Assembly: GCA_027924645.1 (NCBI GenBank)
Contig: BSBN01000254.1
Coordinates: 17,802,501-17,866,500 of the forward strand
Origin: Cunninghamia lanceolata
Lineage: Eukaryota > Streptophyta > Pinopsida > Cupressales > Cupressaceae
DNA: 64,000 nt
Direction: 5' to 3'
Below, piece after piece: positions 10,468 to 22,833 of the stretch. A program made the translations under genes and the position numbers. The notes below the pieces were generated by a model, which was given only the letters and a program-made list of their open reading frames with translations, searched no databases and was not told where the DNA came from. The stretch's first letter is position 1; every line of letters begins with the position of its first letter.

Positions 10468-13400
10468 ATGCCGAGGAAACGATCAAGAATTAAACCAACA
10501 CAGGAAGAGATAGAAGCTAAGAATGCAAAGAAAGCAGTGGCTATGAGGGAACTTCGTGAGAAGAGGAAATTAGACACGATAAATGAAGACATACCAATTG
10601 AAGAGGAACCACAACCATCACAAAGAGATATGGTATTGGCGGCACAAAGAGAACGAATGCAAAAACTTTGTGGTACAAGAGATTTGAATACCATAGTTGG
10701 AGACACGTCCTTTACCGCAAGTCAACATGTAGGGACACCATCTACCACATCTCAAGTTGAGAGTACATCATCACTCACATGTGATGAAGGAGGTACGCCA
10801 TCATTCCCACCTCAACCTCAAGGTATGTCATCTATTTCATCTTCGATCGAAGGTATACCATCTAACCCATCTCATTTAAATATTGATAAAATTCCTAATG
10901 TTGAGATGAATTTACCTAACTTGACACCACCTAGAATTTTGCATAGAAAGCCAAAGTATTTGATTGATATTGATGAGAATATTTTGCAGCCAATGGAAGG
11001 TAAGATTCCAAAACGCACTTGTAGAAGATATGCTAATAAGATTTGGAGATTGTTCTTTGAAAAGTTAAATGAGACTGCAAGATGTCAACTATTCGTTGAA
11101 ATGATGCGAAGTATAAAGTATAGGTCTATCATGAAGATTCTTGAGTTGAGAACATCAGAGGCTTCAAGTGAAAAATCTATTGTCAAGAATCTAATGAGTG
11201 CATATAAGAGTGTGGGTAACACCTCACACACAAAAGATAGTAATGCAACACGGCATGTGATTACATCGACTATAGTAAGTAGTCAAATGAGGAAAGCTCG
11301 TCTCATTAGAAAGACAAGTCAAGAATTGAGAATTAATAGGAAAACTTTATCAAGAGCCGTTGGAAGACGCCAAAGAATTAAGGACACTAATGCCAATGAA
11401 TTATGGGCGTTCTCGGGGAGACTACCACGAAAAGATAAACCAATTGTTGAAGCATTGAGATCACTAATTGAAGACTTTTCGAAGAATTACACAAGGGCAT
11501 CTCTGAATCAAAGGGATGTGGTAAGAAGGAGAATCGGTAGTCAGAACCGCAAGCCACATCCAAAGCATTTTTTGGATGAGACTCAAACACAGTTTTATGG
11601 TAAATTTCTAAAGAAGTATCCTCAAATTAAAATTTGTCAAAGATATTTTGAATTGCTAAAACCTTTCTATGTTAAGATAAATCACACACGCACTACTTGT
11701 TGTAGATTACATATTAAATATTCTAACCATTTTGATGCTTATAGGTCTATATGTTTAGATATGCATACTAACAATGATTTGCAGGGTTGTGCCATATGTG
11801 CCCCACCAACATCTTCAAGAGACTTCATATCAAGAATTTTATGTGAAAGAAAGGAAGGTCAAATATTCTACAAGAAATTATGCTTGGATGGCACATGTCA
11901 TCGTTGCGGTGGCTTGCAACATTTACCAATATGTGAACATATGGAAATAACACATGCAGTTGGAAACGAACTAGTAGAGTTTGGCAAGTATAAAATAGTG
12001 ACATACAATACAAAAGATGGTAAAGAAGCAAAGAGGTGTGAATTAGTTATGAAAAGATTCGAGTGTATCAGTTTATGCCTATATTTCGTGACAGCATAGT
12101 GTATGAGTATGCAAGACATGCCCATAGAGCTCGATGGTTGGACTTGCAATTCAAGTTATGCAAGGACACATTTCTGGTTGGTAGCATTGTTTCAGTCGTC
12201 GACTTTGCAGAGAACTACAGTCTACAGCCACAGCGTGAGGTACAATCACAATATTACAACTCCACACAGGTTTCTATATTTGTGTACATCGCATTCATTC
12301 ATGTGAATGATAGTACAAAGGATGACAGAAAGATCATAAGGGAGTATAATTTCTATATTAGTGATGATCGCATGCATTCTATGGAGTTCGTGCAAGGTTG
12401 CTTTCAGGTGTTCTACAATGATTTGGCTAGAAGGGGCATATCGTTTAGTCAGCATATCATATGGTCGGATAACTGTGCGTCACAATTCAAGAACTCGCAA
12501 AATTTCTATTGGCTGAGTAGGAGGCATAATTTTACAGGTATTCAACATATGTGGAACTTTTGTGAGGTCGGGCATGGAAAGGGGGAGCATGATGGTGCAG
12601 GAGCATGTATCAAAAGAGCCATAGCACGAGAAGAGTTAAAGTATAAAGACAATGCAAAGTCGACAGATGCAAAATCGATTGTCGAGTGGTGTAATGCTTC
12701 CATTGGTCCAGGTAATGAAGGTAAGTCTTTAGTTCGTAGATTTTTTTGGTTGATAGATGATACTAACATTGCACCATATGAGGATTGTTGTACATTGACA
12801 GGATCAAATGAGATGCACTCTTTTAGAAGCTCAATTGCAAGTTCATGGAGTATCCATACACAAAAAATGTCATGCTTTTGTTCTTCCTGTACAATTCAAG
12901 TCTGGGATGAGTGCGAGTCAAAGGAGTGGGTTGACAAATGGCAGTTAAGTTATCTTAGCCCACTTGACACGTATCGACCCCTGACGGCACTGGAACTAAC
13001 ATAGATGGAATCGTCAATTGACTTTGACCACATATCAGATTTAGTTCAACTAGGTAATATAGGGCACGTATATGCATCTAATTTCATCTAGTTCAACCAG
13101 GTAATGTCATCTTACTTTGTAGTGTTTTTGTAATGTTGACTAATTTCATCTAATTTGCTACACATATCAATGTAGGGCACGTATATGCAGTTATTGCAGA
13201 TGAAGATAATGAAGAGGGAATAGATTATTACTTATGTCGTTGTGTTGAGGCCAAAAAGAAATTGGAGGCCCCTGTTACAGATGGAGAAAATATCGAATAC
13301 CCTACAAGATCAGTGGTTATTACTGGAACATGGCTTAGAAGGTACCCACATAAGAGTGTTAATATTTAGCTATTTCAAGACTTTGACACGCATCAAAAGA

Positions 13401-13559
13401 TTCTTCATTACTCGAACCTTGTTTTGGCATCCAATGTTCATTTGATAAAGTATCAGGGTAGACCTTTAAACAAAATATTGTGGAAGGTGCGTGAGTCTAA
13501 CCATGAAGCAATACTTGACACAATAAAGAATAGAGCAGACCCGGATGGTTCATTGGATT
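10468..13559 (+). pseudogene. DD(E/D) transposase-like gene of the 18.6-kb element (lightly broken)
   Basis: The start ATG at 10468 gives a basic N terminus (MPRKRSRIKP) and a Ser/Thr-rich linker. A Cys-rich, probably zinc-binding region follows around residues 410-490, including GCAIC and CHRCGGLQHLPICEH. After a frameshift near 12060, frame 3 (12063-13004) carries an RNase-H-like set: VVDFAENY (Asp at local residue 47), WSDNCASQFKN (Asp 136) and GHGKGEHDGAG (Glu 175 or Asp 177), a spacing that fits DD(E/D). A TAG at 13002 and a probable intron (acceptor near 13168) precede a last exon (GHVYAVIADEDNEEG region), with a TAG near 13365 and an end near 13559. I infer a cut-and-paste transposase, possibly Sola-like. 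The family name is from memory of motif style and is uncertain. Confidence 0.75.
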
Positions 13560-14253
13560 AATTTGTAAGTATTCACATTCATTTTGTAAAGTTATGTTAC
13601 ATTGAGTTGTAAGTATGCACATTAATTTGTAAGGTTTGTCTTTTTTTATTTCCTCCTACATTTTTACACATATGTACACATTTTTACATCATCATGTTAT
13701 GCATTTTTGGTGTCCTGCTCCTGCTACGACTAAACTCATAACTCACCCTACTTCCTCTAGACACCATTTGATGATCTCTCTAACACTCTGGATCCAAAGC
13801 ACCCAATCATGATGATGACCTATATACCATTCTCCCAAGGCACTCATAATAAATGAAAAGAAGACCAAGGGCGCCCAAGCTTAATAGACTTATTTCTTTC
13901 AATTTTGATGATCCAAACTCTTGCAATATGACATCCACTTTCATGCCTTTAGATCTTCCTTCACGTACAAGGCACCAAATCAAGTTGAAAAATCTACATA
14001 AGGGCGCCAAACTGGATGAAAGGAGACATGAAATGCGCCTTAGGACTCCATGCTAAGGTTTGAGCCATTAAAGTCTCTTGATATTAGGCGCTCATGATGA
14101 TGAAACTTAGAGCTTGTTCCTTTCCTATGCACTCATCTAAGATGTTTGAATGATAAGGAGCACCTCGACCTCTATAATGTACATTGGGCACCAAAATTAA
14201 GGTAATTTTAAGTCACTTTGAGTCATTTGGGGTCAGTTTGAGTCTTTGAGTCA
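13560..14253. other. Intergenic, LTR-relic-like sequence
   Basis: No gene seen. Words such as GGGCGCCCA, AAATGCGCCT and TAGGCGCTC recall the repeated GGCGCA...TGCGCC modules of the long LTR at 52328-55149, so this may be one flank of a decayed element of that family. Confidence 0.35.
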
Positions 14254-17098
14254 AGTTGCACAAAGCAACTTTTGCATTTTTGACTGTTCTAACGCGTTCA
14301 GATGGGTACATTTATGCTAGGCATGGTCCTATTTTTCACCCAAACATGTCGAAACAGTCTGAGCTACATTGTACCGACGATATCCCTGAAGAGTCCAAAG
14401 TGTAAAAAGGTAGAAATCTTTGACGAGATGTTACTCGAAAATCGTGTCACTTTGAAACATTTTGTCTAAGGCAACGCGATCATGTAAAGTGCCTCTACAA
14501 TAACCTCTCTCAGTTTTTATATCTCTAAGGCATTTGCCCGTGGTGAAAAGTTTTTTGCTTCCCAAAAATCGTCAGAAGGAGGCAGTGTAAAGTTGCAAAG
14601 GGATGTAACTTTTGTCCTGCTCCTGATGTGACCAAACTGACTATTCCAACGTGTCTGGATGGGTACATTTACGCTAGGCATTATCCTTTTTTTCACCCAA
14701 ACATGTCAAAACAGTCTGAGCTACATTGTACTCACGATATCCCTAAAGAGTCCAAAGTGCAAAAAGGTAGCAATCTTTGACGAGATGTTACTCAAAAATT
14801 GTCTCACTTAGAAACATTTTGTCTAAGGAAACATGATCATGTAGAGTGCCTCTACAATAACCTCTCTCAGTTTTTTATATCTCTAAGGCATTTGCCCGTG
14901 GTGAAAGGTTTTCTGCTACCCTAAAAATCATCAGGAGGCAGTGTAAAGTTGCAAATGGGTGTAACTTTCGTCCTACTCCTGATACGACCAAACTGACTAT
15001 TCCAACACATCTGAATGGGTACATTTACACTAGGCATGGTCCTTTTTTTCACCCAAACATGTCGAAACAGTCTGAGCTACATTGTACCGACAATATCCCT
15101 GAAGAGTCCAAAGTGCAAAAAGGTAGCAATCTTTGACGAGATGTTACTCAAAAACTGTGTCACTTATAAATGTTTTGTCTAAGGCAACGCAATCACATAG
15201 AGTGCGTCTACAATAACCTCTCTCATTTTTTTATATCTCTGAGGCATTTGCCCATGGTGAAAGGTTTTCTGCTGCCCCAAAAATCATCAGGAGGCAGTGT
15301 AAAGTTGCAAAGGGGTGTAACTTTCATCCTGCTCCTGATGAGACCAAATTGACTATTCCAACGCATCTAAATGGGTACATTTACGCTAGGCATGGTCCTA
15401 TTTTTCACCCAAACATGTCGAAACAGTCTGAGCTACATTGTACCGACGATATCCCTGAAGAGTCCAAAGTGCAAAAAGGCAGCAATCTTTGACAAGATGT
15501 TACTCAAAAATCATGTCATTTACAAACATTCCATCTAAGACAACACGATCATGTAGAGTGCCTCTACAATAACCTCTCTCAGTTTTTTATATCTCTGAGG
15601 TATTTGCCCGTGGTGAAAGGTTTTCTGCTGCCCCAAAAATCGTCAGAAGGAGGCAGTGTAAAGTTGCAAAGGGGTGTAACTTTTGTCCTACCCCTGATGC
15701 AACTAAACTGACTATTCCAACGCTTCTGGATGGGTACATGTATGCTAGGCATTGTCCTTTTTTTCACCCAAACATGTCGAAATAGTCTGAGCTACATTGT
15801 ACCCACGATATCCCTAAAGAGTCCAAAGTGCAAAAAGGCAGCAATCTTTGACGAGATGTTACTCGAAAACTATGTCACTTAGAAATATTTTGTCTAAGGA
15901 AACACGATCACGTAGAGTGCCTCTACAATAACCTCTCTCAATTTTTTATATCTCTGAGGCATTTGCCCGTGGTGAAAGGTTTTTTGCCGCCCCAAAAATC
16001 ATCAAAAGGAGGCAGTGTAAAGTTGCAAAGGGGTGTAACTTTCGTCCTGCTCCTGATGCGACCAAACTGACTATTCCAACATGTCTAAATAGGTACATTT
16101 ACACTAGGCATGGTCCTATTTTTCACCCAAACATGTCGAAACAATCTGAGCTACATTGTACCCACGATATCCCTAAAGAGTCTAAAGTGCAAAAAGGCAG
16201 CAATCTTTGACAAGATGTTACTTGAAAACCGTGTCACTTACAAACATTCTGTCTTAGGCAACATGATCATGTAGAGTACCTCTACAATAACCTCTCTCAG
16301 CTTTTTATATCTCTGAGGCATTTGCCCGTGGTGAAAGGTTTTCTGCTACCCCAAAAATCGTCAGAAGGAGGCAGTGTAAAGTTGCAAAGGGGTGTAACTT
16401 TCATCCTGCTCCTGATGCAACCAAACTGACTGTTCCAACGCATCTGAATGGGTACATTTACGCTAGGCATGGTCCTAGTTTTCACCCAAACATGTCGAAA
16501 CAGTCTGAGCTACATTGTACCGACGATATCCCTAAAGAGTCCAAAGTGCAAAAAGGTAGCAATCTTTGACGAGATGTTACTCGAAAACCATGTCACTTAC
16601 AAACATTCCGTCTGAGGCAACGTGATCACGTAGAGTGCCTCTACAATAACCTCTCTCAATTTTTATATCTCTAAGACATTTGCCCGTGGTGAAAGGTTTT
16701 CTACTGCCCCAAAAATCGTCAGAAGGAGGCAGTGTAAAGTTGCAAAGGAGTGTAACTTTTGTCCTGCTCCTGATGTGACCAAACTAACTATTCCAATGCA
16801 TCTGAATGGGTACATTTATGCTATGCATGGTCCTATTTTTCACCCAAACATGTCAAAACAGTCTGAGCTACATTGTATCGATGATATCCCTGAAGAGTCC
16901 AAAGTACAAAAAGGTAGAAATCTTTGACGAGATGCTACTTGAAAACCGTGTCACTTACAAACATTCCGTCTAAGGTAACGCGATCACGTAGAGTGCCTCT
17001 ACAATAACCTCTCTCAATTTTTTATATCTCTGAGACATTTGCCTGTGGTGAAAGGTTTTATGCTGCCCCAAAAGTCATCAGAAGGAGGCAGTGTATTA
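14254..17098. repeat. Tandem array, about 8 copies of a 357-bp unit
   Basis: The anchor GGGTACATTTA recurs near 14304, 14660, 15017, 15373, 15731, 16091, 16449 and 16807, a period of 356-360 bp. The units look roughly 90% alike by eye and share blocks such as GAAACAGTCTGAGCTACATT and CCTCTACAATAACCTCTCTC. Short ORFs of about 62 codons in the units (15579-15767 and 16297-16485, minus strand) repeat with the array and carry no family signal, so I treat this as satellite-like DNA rather than coding sequence. Confidence 0.92.
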
Positions 17099-19380
17099 AG
17101 TCAGGATGAAAGCCTATTCACTCTAGGTGCCTGTTGTGACAAAATCACACATCGCGCCGGAGAATCCCAAACATGCGCCGTGAACAAGTGATGCTACAAG
17201 TGGTGAACAAAATGGGTGCCTTGAAGAATTGAGCCCTCCAAGACATCTTGCAATTGCCTAAAAGTCTAAAATTTACATAAGTGAGTTAAGGTGCCATTTT
17301 CCATCTCCAAAGCCTCCTTTGAGCACCTTAACATGGAGTGAATGTTTTAGTCTATGAAAGATTGCGCCTAAATAATATAACAACCCCTTGAGTCACTAGG
17401 ATGAATTAAGTTAACAAAATGAACTTCATTGAGGGAGGCGCACTTGTGCATCTAGACAACTCCAGTTTAGCACCTGAGAAAAAGCATGTTTAGAGACACC
17501 CCTCGAATGAACCCTCTAGAACCAATAACCATAGCTCAAGATCCATAACCATGAGAAGATAAAGCATTAAAAAAATTCATCTAAAGGATGGCAAATACCT
17601 CTTGGATAATAGTCTGCCAAGTAGACCAAGAGTGGGGAATGAGAATGCTCCTCGAAGATACACCAAGCCACAATGACTCTCTCTAATAAGAATCTTCTCT
17701 AGGTCCATAATTATCTCACGCCCATATCCAAGTGAAAGTCTCCTTGGTCTTCTTGCTAAAACCTCTAAAGGGTAACCATCTCAACAAATGTCTCTAATCC
17801 CAAGAGAACTCTAGCCTCACCTAAGTCTCGAAGTATGTATAAGAACCTACAACCAATCAATCCATGTTAAGCTCCAAATGCAACACCACATTATCATGAA
17901 GCTCCCAAGCACATGACCAATGTACTCAATACCAAGAGAACCAACAAGACCACTGTCAAAACTCCAACTACAAAATTAGGTATCCAAACATAACATCATG
18001 ATCTAACATCTCCTCCTAGAAGATCACATGCACCAATACAGACATCCTAGTCTCAAGAGAACTTGTATCATGCTAATACTCTAATCTAGAATCAAGAGTC
18101 CACCAAGACACACTACCAAACACCTCTAAACCAAGGATCAACATCTACAACCACATGAAGATAACCATCTCCTAAAAATAGTAGCCAAGATGTCAAAGCA
18201 CTCTCACTACAAATAATAATCATAATCCAAGAGTTTGTCCATTACACCCAACCACTATATAAGATCATCCATCACTAGGTGATGAATACACATCACTATC
18301 AAAGCTCCCACTGAACCATGTTATGAACTACACATGGCATTGTGATAACCATCTCCTAAATGAAGATCACCATGGTCCACACACACTCAACTATAATACT
18401 AATAACTCCAAAGTAGAACCAAGATCTCCAATCTAAGAAGATAAACCATCATTACTGTCAAAAGCTCACACTAAACTATGCAACTAAGATATCCATGGCA
18501 TCATGATAAACATGCTACAAGTCCCAATAACCAACTATCCAATCATTCTCATCATCCATCCTCTCATCCCAATGCAACATACCAATGCGCAAATGAGCAT
18601 AGACAAGGAAAAATAACAAAGTCTACATCAACACTGCATCAATCCCGTGGATATAGGCAATACGCATTCAAGTCATCCCACTACAATCAATGAGGTGTGC
18701 ATCCCAAAAAAATGCATAACTTGTAGATCCCAACCATTGAAAACATGCAAAATCATCATCACATTAGTAACTTCCAAACTAAGATATCAAATAATATAAC
18801 TTATAGACTTCACCAAATCAATCATAGATTCAACTTTCCAAACAAGTTTACAAATGAGTAACCATAGTCAAGGAACTAATCAAGCATCTAAGAGATAAGA
18901 ACAATGTGCTAAAAGTAAACCACAACACCACCTGTAATTATGAATCAAACATCATAACCCATACCTATCAACTACAAACATGGTCAAGTCTTGCCAATGA
19001 TCAAATGTACCTACATATCCATGACACCATAATTATCATCATTGCTATACCTATGCTCAAATCCCACTGAAACAAGACTCCTAGTCTCACCATGTATCAA
19101 CCATGTCCTCAAACTAGAATATTGTTGAGCCCATGGAGATTGATACACCCACTTCAATAGAATAGGCAATTAATGTACCTGATGTGTCTTCATTTAATAA
19201 ACTAGTAAACATCATTTGCATCCATACTTAAACCAATCTTATTGTTGTGTTTGATGTGTCCTCTTTCAAACAACCATTTAACAAAATTTGAGTCCAAACA
19301 ATAAACATTTACAACCATAAACATCTCAAAGTCCAAAATCCAAACATTCTATCATCCTTAATCATTTCCATCATCGACCC
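17099..19380. other. Decayed long-LTR retroelement sequence, no intact gene
   Basis: Near 17130 there is TGTTGTGAC, AAAATCACAC and ATCGCGCC, resembling the start of the LTR at 52328 (TGTTGTGACGTTTTCACAAC). Then come AATGGGTGCCTTGAAGA and further GCGCC/GGCGC words, as in that LTR. From about 17580 the sequence is A/C-rich with a recurring vocabulary (ACCATCTCCTAAA, CAAGAGAAC) but no domain I can name. It may be the internal part of the same element. Confidence 0.4.
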
Positions 19381-20260
19381 TTGGTTTGAAAAAATCATTA
19401 TGCAAGATAAAAACCCTATGCCTATTACCTTGTGCAAGGCTCATGCAAAACCCAAAATCATAATCAAAATAGGTCCTCAAACCATGCATCCTTTAAATGA
19501 GATCTTTTATCCAAATCAATCAAAAAATCCCTTTGACAATGATGATGATGATAGTCTTGTAGATCAAGATGATATCAAGATGACAATAGCATTAACTATG
19601 AGATCATTACATGCAAACTTTCCATAAACCTTCATCTCCCACTCATGAACATGCAAGAATATTTCAAACGAGAAATGACTAGCACTAGCTATCATGCCAA
19701 TCCTAAATACACATCTAATGGTCGTCCTTATGGTACCTTTGGTAAGGGAAGAACCACTTTAGACCAAGGTCCTCATATTCAATTCATATCTCCAATCCCA
19801 ACCACATGTCAGAACTGTTTATCCTGTGTATCCTATTCAAATCCTCCATCTCATAATCCTTACATTCCAACTTATCCCATCAATCCAAACCCACTACATC
19901 CAAATCATCCTTTTTAGATTTCCTCCAAGGACTTCTAGTGGAGGAAAAATCTCAAACTAGAAATCACAAATTCAATTAGTGTACCTCTCCCAAGCCTATC
20001 CAAAAGTCACATAGTACCATGCCTATCCATCAAACACCACAATGCAATCAAAATCCTAACAACATACCCATGATCCAAGATCAAGTGCAATCATGCAAAG
20101 ATATTATCAATCACAAGCCTATTAAGAATGAACTAGAGTCTTCTAGTACCATACTTTTCCATCAAACACCATCATTTAATCCATGGCCTATCAAGCCTAT
20201 CAGAGAAAATGCAAACATCCTATGTAAAACAATCGGACTTTAAATATTTGAAGTAGCCAT
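19381..20260 (+). pseudogene. Possible gag-like remnant, unrecognised
   Basis: Two short open frames (19400-19627 and 19645-19917) encode Pro/His/Asn-rich peptides with an acidic patch (NDDDDSLVDQDD). Their place after an LTR-like stretch suggests a retroelement internal region, but no zinc knuckle, protease or RT motif is visible. The call is positional only. Confidence 0.2.
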
Positions 20261-20334
20261 CTACAAATATCCATTCAAACGTGGATTTATAATGCAAGTA
20301 TGGACGCCATCAATAAAAAAGATTTGTATTAACC

Positions 20335-20488
20335 AAATATCCATATAGGCATACATCAATATCTGTCGATATAAGTATAACATATATACAAAATAGCCAT
20401 ATAGACTTACAAGAATGCCATATAGGCATACAATGTCAACTATGTACAATACAAAATATATGTCCACAAATGCCATATAGGCATACAA
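20335..20488. repeat. Cluster of GCCATATAGGC short palindromes
   Basis: Near 20340, 20396, 20426 and 20471 the motif CCATATAGGCATACA or a close variant is repeated. Its core GCCATATAGGC is nearly self-complementary. The cluster lies just past the stop codon of the minus-strand accessory gene, so it could be in its 3' UTR. Confidence 0.6.
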
Positions 20489-20508
20489 CAAAGGAACACA
20501 ATAAAAAG

Positions 20509-22590
20509 TCATTCCCCTTTGGCTGGTGAAGAGAATAAATCACGAGTAGCCTTTGATCTTCTAGGGGATGGAGACGCGCATGTGGGTGGTCTACTATGAA
20601 CCCGAGGGCTACTCCTATTTAGGTCTTCCTGTATCTTTCCCTGTTACAATAAAAAGTATAGACATTAATATATAGAAATTACATGTTATAAAAAATGAAA
20701 CATTTAACAAAATAATCACTTACCGCTAACATATAATCTGTCTCCTCGCTTGCCTCAGTAGCAGGAATAGGCCCTGGTGATGTCATGTCCTATAGAAACC
20801 ATCCAGATAGAAATTAAACTTCAAATCAATAATCTTTTCATTTTTTAAAAATAGACAACTATAACAATGAATGTAAATTGAAATTTACTAATCTGCCTCA
20901 TACCCCTGTCAATGCCATGGAGCTATGAATCGCAGAGGCCACACCCTGCTCCATTGCCCTATGAACATGGGGAGGTGTCTCCGCAGCCTGCATCATCTGG
21001 AAATAAAACAACATTATTCAATTATGAAAACTATAATAGTGATGCAAATCATGGCTCCTAACATACACACACATTCATCTAAACATGGAAGTACACACAA
21101 TAAAGCACACAAATCACTTACAAAAATTTAGTAAGTACAATTCATTCATTAAACTATTTATTTTATTACCTTCGTAAAGCTTTGAAGTCCACCACCGCTG
21201 GCAGGTGTTGCCATGAAATCTACAGTATTAACCTATTCAACATCCAAAATCAGAAATTAGAATACCATTCATATAACGATGCTATTCACATGTAATATTT
21301 ATAATTGTTTACTAGTTACATACCTCGACAGTAGATGATCTAGTGAAAAATGCAGGTGGAGAACCACTGAAAACTGCATCGACGCTATGACCCTGAAATT
21401 TCATTAAAATCATCAATTTAAATTAGTTAATCTTGTATTTCAAAAATAAAATTTAATAAATTACATTCAATAAACTTGCTAATATTTACCTGAGTATCAA
21501 GGCCAAAAGTCTCACTCAGGAGGGTATCTGTCATCACCATCTACTCAGCTGCAGATGTAGCCTATGCACCTGCGTCCTGACTGTCCATGGGGTCATAAGC
21601 ACAGGCTGACCCGCAAGCCTGGCAAGTATGCGGTGGGACCCTACTCCTCGTACTATCTCCCAACCCACTCTATGTTGCAGGACCGGCATGCTCTATGATG
21701 CTCTGGGTCAAGGCACTAATCAACTGAAGTGTATCGACCTCAACACTCTCCTTCACAATGGAAGGGATAGAAACATGCTCGTGGGCTGGTCTACTAATTA
21801 CTCGTCTCACTACCCACTGTGGGTCAAGACGTGCCCCTGGTCTATCTTGTGCTAACCCCCCACCTCTACCCTAGAAGTCTCGCATATTAAAATAGTTTGG
21901 CACTTTATTGAGGACAAACTCGCAGTAGAGTTTCCTCAAAAAGTATTGCGGGACCTCATTATTATTGCATGGAGGATGGTCAAAAACCATCCACCACCTC
22001 TGCCCGAAATTGTCTCTTATCGCTTGGTTGTTGCACCAATGGATAGGAAACCTCTTGCATGTAATGGGTGGAGGTTGATTTGTTTGTGGGTTTGTGAAAA
22101 TTGAACACAAGTCTAATTTTGTAATTTGTAATTTTTTGACATCTTGGTATGACAACTTGTCTGCATAGTAATCTCTAAACTCTCTCTTTTTATCCATCCA
22201 ACTAGTTATTTGCTTGCTAATTGAATCTACATTTGATAACATAGACTCAAGAGATTCGGCAAGCGTGGACCTATGCAAGGTTGAAGTGGAAGGATCTTTC
22301 AACCTTGCAATTATATCTTCAATTTCCTTTTTGTTATTTTTAATTTGCCCCATTATATTATCTTGTGTTCTAGGGGCATGTCGAGGAATGAATGGAGGAG
22401 GTTGTTGTTTTGCAGGTATTTCCTCCTCAGGATTTTGTGGATTTTGAGGAGGAGGAGGTGCATTAACATTTCTTGACAATTAACGAAATATACATCAAAA
22501 ATTAACAAAAACCTACCTATTTAGAAACAAATTCAAACAAAAAAATAAAGATAACTTACCCCTTTGGCGTGCTCGACGTCGCGGTGGCAT
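20509..22590 (-). CDS. Multi-exon accessory gene of the DNA transposon, unknown function
   Basis: Read leftward, exon 2 (22471-21490) encodes a Pro-rich segment, a Lys/Glu helical stretch likely to coil, and a conserved-looking core with RWWMVFDHPPCNNNEVPQYF. Five short exons follow with consensus splice sites, all phase 0: 21392-21324, 21232-21170, 20996-20904, 20789-20724 and 20640-20509 (stop TGA). A first exon MPPRRRARQR at 22590-22560 ends at GGTAAGT, but its phase does not join exon 2 cleanly. Exon 2 has four in-frame TAG codons (21871, 21670, 21562, 21541). Predicted length is about 470 residues. I recognise no family. By position it may be a DNA-binding or regulatory partner of the transposase (inference). 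Confidence 0.7.
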
Positions 22591-22729
22591 TTTGGCGACG
22601 AATCGATAAGCGTTTTGTGTTGATTGGTGTTTTGCAAAATGCGAGTGCGCTTTTGAGGGTTTGGAAGCCGCAGGCAGAGGAGAAAATAGAAAGAAATGAA
22701 ATTGGAATGCTTTTTTTTATTTATAATAA

Positions 22730-22769
22730 GTCAGAATGCGAGCGTGTTATAACGCACTCGCGTTATGAC
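22730..22769. repeat. GC-rich palindromic motif near the right end
   Basis: GTCAGAATGCGAGCGTG, then TTATAA, then CGCACTCGCGTTATGAC: a 40-bp inverted repeat about 60 bp inside the right terminus. It matches the motifs near 5048 and 33471. Confidence 0.7.
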
Positions 22770-22789
22770 TTAATTTTTTTAAAAATTAA

Positions 22790-22829
22790 TTTGGCCACTT
22801 TTTGGCCCCCCATCTTCTTGCACTTACCC
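22790..22829 (-). repeat. Right terminal inverted repeat of the DNA transposon
   Basis: Reads on the minus strand GGGTAAGTGCAAGAAGATGG, then GGGGCCAAAAAGTGGCCA. It pairs with 4182-4230 and is followed by the CAAT duplication at 22830-22833. Confidence 0.85.
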
Positions 22830-22833
22830 CAAT

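Larger units (their letters stand above)
4182..22829. mobile_element. 18.6-kb composite DNA transposon, Sola-like (tentative)
   Basis: The element starts GGGTAAGTG and ends with its reverse complement type CACTTACCC. It has terminal inverted repeats sharing GAAGATGGGGG and CCAAAAAG. The 4-bp direct duplication CAAT at 4178-4181 and 22830-22833 flanks it. Removing the element plus one CAAT rejoins the copia reading frame, which supports the boundaries. Inside are a DD(E/D) transposase-like gene, a second multi-exon gene on the opposite strand, palindromic GC-rich motifs near both ends, a telomere-like array, a 357-bp tandem array and relics of an LTR element. Four-base duplications are typical of the Sola superfamily; the assignment needs a profile search. 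Confidence 0.85.

Noticed and set aside
10443..10706. Minus-strand ORF over the transposase start
   Set aside because: Antisense shadow of the transposase N-terminal coding region.
15170..16485. Repeated ORFs of about 60 codons in the 357-bp array
   Set aside because: They recur only because the DNA repeats. Frames are broken in other copies and no protein family is recognisable.
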